Shown: positions 13,701 to 23,665 of the stretch, in pieces
Position numbering within the stretch: position 1 is the first letter of the stretch
How the letters are laid out: each line of letters begins with the position of its first letter
Source: Tomocerus qinae
Taxonomy: Eukaryota > Arthropoda > Collembola > Entomobryomorpha > Tomoceridae
Assembly (NCBI GenBank): GCA_020055645.1
Contig: CM034546.1
Span: 119,400,375-119,464,374 of the forward strand
Reading direction: 5' to 3'
Length of the DNA: 64,000 bases
The notes under the pieces: model-generated
Seen by the model: only the letters and a program-made list of their open reading frames with translations
Told to the model about the DNA's origin: nothing
The model's database searches: none
Program-made: the position numbers and the translations under genes

Positions 13701-15729
13701 AGAAAAGTTAAATAATGAATCTATCCCAAATACGAGATCTTTCGGTTCTCAGAGCCCAAGTCTCGTCACGTCTCAACCTAGATCCTATCTTTCTAGCTCT
13801 TTTACCTTTTTCTATAACAATTATCATTAAAAGTCTGACAACTTTTCCACTTCACTGTGCATTCTCATTCTTTCGCTTCATAATAACTCAATTACTACAA
13901 ATAAACTTTTTCCCTCCTGTTTCTTCTCCATTACAGTTACCTACCCTTATTACATTGTCTGAGAAAATCGAAAACGGGGCTATCAATTCCCTATCACCTG
14001 TATTAAAACTATAGAAGGAAAATTCCCGCTAGTGATAATGTAAGTAGTGCAGTATAACTGCATAAAAGTTCAATCCTAGATTCCTAGGTGTTCAGTATCT
14101 TTCAAAAATTAGAGCAAAAATCCAAATCGCTTTATATATAGTAGATTGCAATTTTTTGCATGCATAAAAGTCCGTAAATTACATATTGCAACCAAATGTT
14201 CACGATTTCATATTTCTATTCTATATTGCACAAACTTTTCTTTCTTTGTTTATTACTTGTAACTTTAAATATCCAAAAGTTTTCGCCTGCAAAAAACACT
14301 CAACCATTAACCATTGCTTTGTATTGTTAGTTGAATGAAATTATGCTTCATTAATATTGTGTCTGCTACATATGTCAAATGTATTCCGGGCTGTTTCACT
14401 AAAATCTGTAGTATCAGTACTAAATCTATATTGTATTCTTATTGCAAATAAAAGACAATCCGTACACTAGTGCATCCATCAGTGATGATGTAAGAATTGC
14501 ATAGTCTGCATGGAGAATAGATCATTTTGATAAATATCAAGGCACGTAGCTACAGAAAACGGTCATGAATACACGCTAAGTTATAATATATTCATGTATG
14601 TACATTACCCAACATTTCCTATACATCTGTATTTGCATTTTATCCGTATTTTCGAATGTATTGCATCAAGTTGGCATTTCTCTCTAGGAATTTCAGCAAA
14701 GCTATGCGGTTTTGCAAAGAGTAACTGCAAGAAATATCGTGTGCCAGTGAATTGGCTTCCCAAATAGAGGATTTTACGCTATTGCATCCAATCCAATGAA
14801 GCACATGTAGAAATGAACCATAGAATCTGTATAAAGACTCCTTCACCGCTACCAAACTACTGCATTGATTCTTATATATGAATGCATACATTGAACTGTT
14901 CCAGCCACATGTATAGAGTAGTCATGCTAGAGAAACATTCCCAGCCCATGTAAATTGCATGAATCACTTATGTAACTGAAAAATAGTAGTCAAATTTGTA
15001 TCAGTCTATGTCTGGTCTGATTGCTAGGTTTATTATTGCGAGATACTGCTATATTGCACAAAACTGTGTACACATACCTGACAGTTATAATTATTTATTC
15101 AAAGAGAAAATATCAAGGAATTTATGGTATGGAATTGAACAATAAATGATAATTACTACAACAATACGACTCTGTAGCCATAAAGGTGCACTATCTTGCA
15201 AATTCCATCCGTATACACTAAAATGGATTTATTACGTTAAATAGGCACGACAATTTTTGTTGCATTAACTAAGAGGTTGTGATGTCTGTACAAAACACAA
15301 TAAATGCATTCTCAATCCGACATAATTCTTTTGTCACCAAACTTTTGGATGGAATCTTCACCTGCCTTTATTATACTAGTGTTTAATTTCAGTGACCAAA
15401 AATATGAGGTTGGTCACCTAAATTGCTACAAATATTGAAAGATTTATCACTTTAATTTTTACCTAAGGCTCCCTACATTGTTTGTTGCTTGGAATTGCTT
15501 TACTGAATTCAGTAAAACTGTATTCCCTAACATTATACATTAAAACAGATTTTTGCATTGCGCTTGTGTTAATGAATATGCAAAAGTTCACTTTAATTTG
15601 CAAATTTTCCGAGTTGAAACAAACTTGATAGCAGATCATTTGGGAGTAATTTGTCAACAGATATCATTCACTCATATTAGTCTCACTCCTCACCAGTCAT
15701 CAAAAATATTCCAAAAGAAAGCTCAATAA
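10711..15729. other. Intergenic DNA, nothing recognised
   Basis: No supported gene. The longest open frame (13715-14014, plus) encodes a low-complexity hydrophobic string with no domain, splice support or signal. TATAAAAG near 11430 has no matching initiator. The rest is AT-rich unique-looking sequence. Confidence 0.5.
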
Positions 15730-16670
15730 AACACCATTTCCTGGAATGAAGAAGGATGTTTTGGTTGTTGCTCCGAATTGAATTTGATAGGGCGGGTGCT
15801 ACACACTACCTATATAGTTTATGTATTTACATTCGCTGTCTTCAAAACAAGTTCAACTTCTTCGCTCTCCAATGCCCTTCTTATACTCCCCTCTCATTTA
15901 TTAGCTTCACTGATATCCTACTCCAATCTAGTTAGACTTAACTATTTTGCCCTTTACCAATGTGCCATTTATACGTAAGCCTCTGCCTACCTTTAACAAC
16001 CTTGTTTCTCATGTCATGCACCAGCAATCAATACTCTGGATAATGACTAATACAATTGGCACCAAAGAACTTATTGTGGCACTATAATTATTGAAATTAT
16101 ACTTTACCTCACAATTGATGTTCGACATCTGCATTAATATGTAATAGAATATTGTTATGCGTCAGAATTACAAATATAGTCGCCTATATTTGTAATTCTA
16201 ATTAGAACGATTGTACAAAATCACGAAGTTATATCCCAAAATGTGGATTTAAAAAATTTAAAATTACAAATATAAGCGACTATATTTGTAATTCTGACAC
16301 ATAACAATATTCTATTATATATCAATACAGATGTCAAATACTTTCCACTTATGATAATATAATGGTTATACAAGGCTGACATGACTGTAATGCTGAAAAA
16401 AACTTTATTCCAATATTTATTTCAATATCCAAAATGTGAATTCCAAAAAATTGAGAATAGTTACAAATATTTTATAAGCGATTAAATTTGTAATTCTGAC
16501 ACATAACAATATTCTATGTCATAATATAGCAGATGTAAAAACCTGAGTGCAATGCTGAAACAAAACTATAAAACCAATATTGAATCATGGTTACTATTGA
16601 AGATGGTAAATGTATAGCCACAAGTATGACTTCCGTATTCGCAACCAGTTGACAGTTGGTTATTCATTTC
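15730..16670. mobile_element. Composite foldback element, copy A
   Basis: The first 388 bases (15730-16117) recur almost unchanged at 33387-33772. They are followed by a foldback whose arms are about 16126-16200 and 16261-16336. Each arm carries its own smaller palindrome, ATTACAAATATA and its complement around GTCGCC. A tail to about 16670 is shared with copy C (TATACAAGGCTGACATGA, then a stretch with AATAAAACTTTATTCC in copy C, then GAATCATG and an AAATGTATAGCCACAAGTA motif). In copy A a second, partial copy of the loop and right arm lies at about 16420-16530. No coding capacity is visible, so this would be a non-autonomous element. Confidence 0.7.
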
Positions 16671-19600
16671 GAAATAGTAAGCCAGACAGTCTAGTTGAAA
16701 TCATATTTAGAATCAGTATAATATTATATGCGAGGTCAGCGAGGTAAAACTATGGTCTCATTCAAATGTAGTAAATCACCTGAATCAGTCAAACTGCTCA
16801 TTTTAAAGGTATGCCATGCAGTAATCATTGTTAAAGATGTTATATTTGTCAATGCACACCTAAATATTATTATCCAGATCAGTGATAGTCATTGGACTGA
16901 ATTACGACTTAAATTTTCAGAATGAGAATGTAGAGTGCTGACTCCAGTTTCATTAATATGTTGATGTACTATATCTGAAAATCTAAATCCTTTGGTATTA
17001 ACTTGAGATAGGAATTTGAAACCATTTGCCTGTCCGTGTGTACAAAATAAACTTTCTTCCATTGGCAATTTCAATTGACTACCTTTTCATACCATACATG
17101 TGAATGAACAATGTGCATTCATTCACGTACTCGCTTCCTAGACTTCCTACAAATTTCACTTCTCCGAACATTTCTCTGTAAGTATTTGAACAATAGTTAC
17201 CTCAACGTCCTCAACTTACCTTTCTCTACTTTTTCCATCGCTCTACACGATCTGGCTTCTTATTTTTAGCATACCTTTCAATAATTGTATTTTAACACAC
17301 AATAGCCTTAATTTTTGTGCAATTCTGCAATTTTTGCTAATAATTTTCCTTTTCTGCCATAGTAGCTGTTTAAGCAGGTTTCACAGAGGCAAATGTGCAA
17401 CTACAATAATTTTATGAGTAAATCCATTATAAAATCAGATTGATATGTAGAAAAAATGACATTGGAGAAAAATTTATACAATACTTCAAGCAGCTTGTAT
17501 TTCGTCTTTGTTCGGAATTTCATAACAGTGAAGCATGATAAAAATATAGGAAATGTGTACTTACAACTTTTACCTTTGCGATCTTTATGCATTACTACTG
17601 CATACGTTGAAGCAGTTATTATATAACTTGTTTCCTAAAGACACTAAACTAGATGCTCATGATTGATAGCAATATTACTATGCATTTACTAGAAATTTTG
17701 TTGGAACTATTCGAATGTATGATTTTGTAGTAGAAAAAAGCGATGTGCAATAAAACTACATTCTTATATAGGAGCAGTAGTAGTAGGAGTGAAAGAAATC
17801 TCATTACAACAGAACGACACATTTCCACTGGCTCGACACAATACTAAAATTTGGAAGATCTTCTATGTACGTAGTTGTTATCTATCTATGCAATCTCATT
17901 GTATTGCATCACGTACTCGAACATCGCTTTCCCTAACAGTACTAAACTAGAACAGAGAATTTCATTGAGTTATTTTCCTTTTCTTGTAGTTGCAGAGTTT
18001 CAGCCTACTTTTAGCGATTACTGTTTTCCGTATAGGACCAAAAGAGCTTAGCATTCATATAATGTAGAAAGGAGAATGAGAAAACATACCACAGGGATAA
18101 AATATTCTATAGATATACAAGTCATCCAGTTCTATGTATATACTTGTTGTGTGTGTGATAGAGAATTGAGACCATAATTCTTTAAAAAGATGTTTGGGAT
18201 AGTAGGTAGGATATTTAGGATATATTTCCTTGTTTTTTCTTATTTTTTTTATCTTTGGGCATATATAGCACTCACAGTAAGCAATTTCAGACGCAGGTCT
18301 GTTACTTAAAGATCAGTATAGGATATGTATATATTAGATGAAGTATTTTGTGAATGTTAGTAGTGATATCAGGTGAGTAGAAATAAAAAGTGTAAAAGTA
18401 GGCCATGTTTAGTAAAAGTGTCCTTACTAGTTTAATGGATAACTCTGTGTTTATAAATCCTTGGTAAATCGCCCCTTGCAGCAGATCCAATTCAGTATAC
18501 AATGGCATTTGTAGATATTCCAAATATGTAATGGATATAGAAGGACATGGCTAACTATGCATGACGCAGAAACAGAGTTTGGCACTATAAAGTAATAAAC
18601 GCAGAGAAATATTGTTGTGCATAGATACATGTATGTTTTTATGCGGAGTGTATTAGAGGGAAGTTATTCTGGTGAAAAGTAAAAGGACCCATGAAATCCT
18701 TTGAGAAAACGGAGGACCTATTATTTCGATATGAGAACGAATGAGATAAAATGAAATGAAGGTTTTCTTGTTTCCTTACTTGTAACGTGTAATAGGATGA
18801 CTGCCATTGGCTTTCTCTTACTCTATCATAGTAGAGAAGAGACTTAGTACAGATGCTCTTTAGTCTGTTGGTAGCTTAGTATGATTCAACTTGAGTCAGG
18901 TTCACTTTCAGTTGACTTGTCTTCCGAGAAATCGACTACCCAGTAAAGTTGACTTGACTGACTTGCTCCAAGCTATTATATTACTCCCAGTACCCGCCAA
19001 CCCTTTTTTCTCTATCCTTTTATCTGTTTCACAACTCAAGGGCCATAGCTATACTCATACATACCTGAACTGTAAATACACATTTATACTTACTCTGATA
19101 GGTAGTTAAATATTACCTACTTAATTCTATAGGAAGGCAGTATGTATTTTTGCAGTGTATTATGTATATATGTATGAAGGGCTTATGCCGGATGTCTGTA
19201 AGACTCTTCTAGTCCACAAAATTCTGTTTGCCACTTTCTTTTGCTAGCCAACCAAACAGTTCCATTTGGGTCTACTTACTCAACTTCAATATAGTCTACT
19301 TAGCCGAGTTCTCTCATCGTCAGTCAGTCCGACTTCTCATGCAGTTATTACATCAGCTTACTCTCCACTCTGTCCTTTCCCCTTTCCATAATAATATTGC
19401 AGACTTGTTTCACCATTGGGAGGGATTACTCACTAGAATATTACTTTCCTTATGAAATGGAGAGAAGCAACATTGCATTTTATTGTCTGGGAAAACTTTC
19501 TTTGTATGAAATCGTGGAAGCATACTAATCATGAAATTAGATCTTCTTACTTCTACAACTAGTTCAAATCATACTATTATGTAACTTGTCCTAAAGAACA

Positions 19601-20053
19601 CACTGCATTTCGTTGCACAGACAAATATGATTAAATGTGCAGCGGACGTGTTAACTAATCTAAAAAGTTCATATCGCCAAAAAGCTATAATAAAATTGTC
19701 TATATCAATATTTGCAAATAATATTACAGTATATCTTTATTTGTACGTGACTAGGGCAGCAGGTAATCACTAGGATGTCTCTTTAATCTTGGGACTTTCA
19801 AAATTAGGAAATTTGAGTCCTTCGTTGAATATGGATCAATAGTGTTTTCATCTTCCATAATATGCATAATGCATATCCCTCCTCTAAATTCTAATAACAA
19901 TTTCCTAGCATTTTTCTGTTATTGGGATGTTGTGTACGTAAACTTACTAATTGGAATTCGTCTATTATTACAAGAATGAAAACAACAAATGTATTCCTAC
20001 GACACAATTTCATTATAATCCCTTAATAACTTAGTATTGATTGACTCTCCAAG
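16671..20053. other. Intergenic DNA, no supported gene
   Basis: Only short open frames. A 61-codon minus-strand frame at 16889-17074 could in principle be a distal exon of the Thr-rich gene at 20.1-20.8 kb, but its acceptor is weak. Around 18891-18985 there is a loose 10-bp periodicity of TTGACTTG-like words. Confidence 0.45.
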
Positions 20054-20059
20054 TTTATT
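20054..20059 (-). terminator. AATAAA polyadenylation signal
   Basis: AATAAA on the minus strand, 50 bases past the stop of the secreted Thr/Ser-rich open frame. The spacing fits a short 3' untranslated region and supports the frame ending at 20109. Confidence 0.4.
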
Positions 20060-20108
20060 TGCGTGTTTCATTATCCTTGTATTGATGTTAAAGGAGTTTG
20101 TGGTTAGG

Positions 20109-20828
20109 TTATACATTCCATAATTGAAAATGTGCTTCCTTACTTGGTATTGATGTTGGTTTCGGTGGTTCCGCTGGTGGTGTCGTAGTTTGCCTTTGTG
20201 CAAGATGAAAAGGAGCATCTTCCTGTGTACTTGTCGTTTCATCTTGTTCTTGTAATGATTCAGATTTGTTTTCATCCTCAGACTCATTGCCGAGGTCACT
20301 CTTTGCACTTTGCTGTGATACCGGAGGAAGATTATTTGTTGCAGTCGTCGACTCGGGAGCTGATGTTGTTTCCTTTGACGGAGGAGCTGTCGTCGGTGTC
20401 GACGTCGTCGTCGTCGTAGTAGTAGTAGTCAATTCAGGATTTATTACTTCTAAGTTATCTACATTTGATTGGGGCTCTACATTTTCACTTCCAACCTTCG
20501 ACTCTTCATTTTCACTTTTGTCATTCATAGTAGTTGATATCGTCGAGGGAGACGAGTTCCCTATTTTATCTTCTCCATAATTCTCATCCATATTACTGTC
20601 GATACTCTGGGCGCTGCTGTCCTCCCCTTCATTTGGAACGATGCCCTCCATCTCAAGAACATTTTCAATATCCGATGATACGTTCGTTGAGAAACTTACA
20701 TTGTTTTCTTCAAGATACGAACTTTTGTGATACTTTGATCTAGACGGGAGCCCCGAGGTCATTGCCAAATACAATAACAAAGGAAGAAGAAATAGTCCCC
20801 GAATCTCTGTTAAAACAAAGTATATCAT
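20109..20828 (-). CDS. Secreted Thr/Ser-rich acidic protein
   Basis: A 239-codon open frame, the longest uninterrupted one in the window. Residues 11-26 form a hydrophobic signal-peptide core (GLFLLPLLLYLAMTSG). The rest is rich in Ser, Thr, Glu, Asp and Asn, with a nine-threonine run at 134-142 encoded by ACG/ACT/ACA microsatellite DNA, Pro/Thr stretches after it (about 143-165 and 213-228), and N-glycosylation sequons at N43, N49, N91, N181 and N187. There are no cysteines. This suggests an extracellular, probably O-glycosylated mucin-like or matrix protein; no family is recognised. Boundaries are uncertain. TTTTAACAG ends at 20807, so the exon could start at 20806 after an upstream exon. 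A donor (CAA|GTAAGG) ends the exon at 20144, in which case the last 11 codons would be intron. The single-exon reading, with the poly(A) signal at 20054-20059, is the simplest. Confidence 0.6.
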   Translation of the reverse strand: MIYFVLTEIRGLFLLPLLLYLAMTSGLPSRSKYHKSSYLEENNVSFSTNVSSDIENVLEMEGIVPNEGEDSSAQSIDSNMDENYGEDKIGNSSPSTISTTMNDKSENEESKVGSENVEPQSNVDNLEVINPELTTTTTTTTTSTPTTAPPSKETTSAPESTTATNNLPPVSQQSAKSDLGNESEDENKSESLQEQDETTSTQEDAPFHLAQRQTTTPPAEPPKPTSIPSKEAHFQLWNV

Positions 20829-21950
20829 AGACCAAATTAAATTCTTTATTTACACAGAATACCTACTGGCTGTTGACTAATCTGTTATTAATACAGATCA
20901 CAAGCAATCATAACTATTTATCTAATACAATAGTTTCATTGTTTAAAATGTAAGATTAAGTATCCCATGAACTCGTATTTAAGATATTTGTCAATTCATA
21001 AATACAATTTTCTTATTAGGTAAAGTGCAAGGAAAGTCGAATAATATAATAGGTAATGTTGATTAGAAAAGGGACCATTTTAACGCAAGTAAATCAATAA
21101 GCGTTTCATGGAGTGCTAAGAGGGTAAGGTCAAGTCATATTTGTGGTTACGTATAACAAAAGCTAAGTAGAGTGTTATAGTCGATATAATATAGACTATT
21201 TATCATGCAGAGCTTAGAGTATGGTTAAATCTAAAAACATGCGGGACAGGTACCTACAGCTACAGGTAATGCATTATGCATTGCTGTGCTTTTGCATTAT
21301 TGCTACAGAATACTTGTTTTGCTTCCGTTAATTCTTGTCAGACTGCTTCGGTTTGGTTTCAACAGAGCTTGGAAATGTATATCCTTTAAGTATATTATGT
21401 GGTCACCCGTCACCCGTTGGGTGTTTAAAGTGTTCGTACTGTATTATATTGTGTAACACGATTGAAAGCAGTGCAACTTTCAGGTACAGAATAGATATAT
21501 AGTTGATACCTATGTTTTTGTAATCTTTAGTAAGAAAGTAGGCATATATTAAGAAAGAATTAGAATTCCTTTTGAGTGTATCTAGTAAATGTTGTAGACA
21601 GAGTTCGTAGTCTCAGAAAAATGTATCAAGTAATTAGGTGAATTTTTTCTGTCTGCTGTTGTAGTCTGTTTTAATCTAAGTATCATTGCGATTGTGTGAA
21701 ATGTACATCGTTATACCATGGTATGCTTAGGTATATTGAAAATACATAGCAGTCGTATAGGAAATTCTACTAATAAAATGCATTGAATTGTTTTAGATTT
21801 TCTGCAATGGAAATGGATAATTACCTATTTTATGAAAAAATAAACACCCCTAAGCTATAGGTAGCATTAGCATTTTTAAAAATAAAGACAATGTGAAAAC
21901 CAAGTAGAAAGACCCTATTGAACCGAATTAGACTTTGTTGGCTGTTCCAT
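20829..21950. other. Intergenic DNA, nothing recognised
   Basis: AT-rich sequence upstream of the minus-strand secreted protein. I see no clear TATA/initiator pair or upstream coding exon. Confidence 0.45.
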
Positions 21951-22640
21951 TTAAGTTAGTCTAAATTGGTCTAGGTTCGTCCAAGATTGTCTAATTTGGT
22001 CTAGGTTCGTCTAAATTGGTCTAGGTTCGTCTAAATTGGTCTAGGCTCGTCTAAATTGGTTTAGGTTCGTCTAAATTGGTCTAGGTTCGTCTAAATTGGT
22101 CTAGGTTCGTCTAAATTGGTCTAGGTTCGTCTAAATTGGTTTAGGTTCGTCTAATTTGGTCTAGGTTCGTCTAAATTGGTCTAGGCTCGTCTAAATTGGT
22201 TTAGGTTCGTCTAAATTGGTCTAGGTTCGTCTAAATTGGTCTAGGCTCGTCTAAATTGGTCTAGGTTCGTCTAAATTGGTTTAGGTTCGTCTAATTTGGT
22301 CTAGGTTCGTCTAAATTGGTCTAGGTTCGTCTAAATTGGTCTAGGCTCGTCTAAATTGGTCTAGGCTCGTCTAAATTGGTCTAGGTTCGTCTAAATTGGT
22401 TTAGGTTCGTCTAATTTGGTCTAGGTTCGTCTAAATTGGTCTAGGTTCGTCTAAATTGGTCTAGGCTCGTCTAAATTGGTCTAGGTTCGTCTAAATTGGT
22501 CTAGGTTCGTCTAAATTGGTCTAGGTTCGTCTAAATTGGTCTAGGTTCGTCTAAATTGGTCTAGGTTCGTCTAGGCTCGTCTAAATTAATCTAGGTTTGT
22601 CTAAGTTCGTCTAAATTGATCTAGGTTCGTTTAAGTTCGT
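21951..22640. repeat. 20-bp dimeric tandem array, 69 ten-base half-units
   Basis: The array alternates two related 10-base units, CTAAATTGGT and CTAGGTTCGT, for 690 bases with no insertion or deletion: every unit is exactly 10 bases. Variants include CTAGGCTCGT, TTAGGTTCGT and CTAATTTGGT. TTAGGTTCGT followed by CTAATTTGGT recurs at 22141, 22281 and 22401, which suggests higher-order copies of 120-140 bases. The ends (21951-22000 and 22561-22640) are more diverged, with units such as CCAAGATTGT and TTAAGTTCGT, as is usual at the edges of a satellite block. Confidence 0.95.
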
Positions 22641-22702
22641 CTAATTGATAGTATGACTACAGAAAATTAAGAATACAGAAATTTAACTGAAAACGGTGGT
22701 CA

Positions 22703-22744
22703 TTCCCCAACAATTACTAATCTTAAATAGTAATTGTTGGGGAA
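22703..22744. repeat. Perfect 16-bp hairpin
   Basis: TTCCCCAACAATTACT (22703-22718) and its exact complement (22729-22744) surround a 10-base loop. Weak pairing may continue outward (AAAAC near 22690 against GTTTT near 22747). It starts about 60 bases after the end of the 20-bp array. It is shorter than a typical microRNA precursor; a small foldback remnant is more likely. Confidence 0.7.
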
Positions 22745-23665
22745 CTGTTTTAACTTGTTGTAACTTCATTTAAAATGAATACGTCACATGAACAAATTGT
22801 AATTAGAACATCGTTGCTACTATTGAGTGATTTTATAATTTGTCCATGTAAATAAAAATGACATTGTAATGAACTACCTTATTAAACATTTACATAATAC
22901 ATTGCTAAGTGTAAGTCCTCACTCCCACAATTTCTCCGTTTCTACCTCCTGCGGTTTCATCCATTGTACTAACTAAAGTCACTAAATTAAAGAGTAATTC
23001 AAAACCTGAATAAGCATTACTACAATTTATTGCGAGTTACTTCATGCTAATGGGACAATTTTAAACTTTGTATTATGTTATTATCTGTTGACTATGTAAT
23101 AGCATTTAGAATGGTATTTAATAAAAATGTCTTCGTTATGTAAATGTGAACATTCAGCAGTATCGATTCATTCATGCATAAAAGATTTGTTGACATAGCG
23201 CAATCAATACTACATTCAAATGCATAAGCAAAGCTTGCTTTATAAATTGCAATACCTATAATATGGGTACGCTCCGTCAGTCATTGTACCACAAATATAC
23301 TACCTATAGGGTTTACTGTATTTACTACTTTAAGAAATGGGGTATGACTAAGGTATAGTAGGAAATGTAAAGAATTAATTTACAATGAAGTGTACAGTAC
23401 AACATAAATAGTTGAAGAAACTGGTTAGGTATGTTGATCTCCGAATATTTCCCACGGATGTCCCTCATATCCGGCAACTAAATGTATTCAACCCTTCATG
23501 AAAAATTAAAACATGTCTATGTCTGCAAAGAAAAGCTCATTTCTCTGAAAGCATTTATTTCGTAAGTACAAGACATTCAACCAAAACCTCTAACTCAGCT
23601 CCTGACACTTGAAATAGACTTAATTTTCTATTTTGTGTTCAATTATTAATGTAACTCATACAAAT
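22745..23665. other. Upstream region of the P450 gene
   Basis: No coding sequence seen. It would hold the promoter and 5' untranslated region of the P450 gene, but I find no convincing TATA box and initiator pair. Confidence 0.4.

Noticed and set aside
13715..14014. 99-codon plus-strand open frame
   Set aside because: Hydrophobic low-complexity translation, no splice support, no family resemblance.
16889..17074. 61-codon minus-strand frame as a last exon of the Thr-rich gene
   Set aside because: The phase could fit, but the acceptor has no pyrimidine tract, the distance is 3 kb, and no conserved feature links the two.
20198..20743. Plus-strand open frames of 69-104 codons
   Set aside because: They are antisense shadows of the Thr/Ser-rich gene; the Val-rich run is the complement of the threonine repeat.
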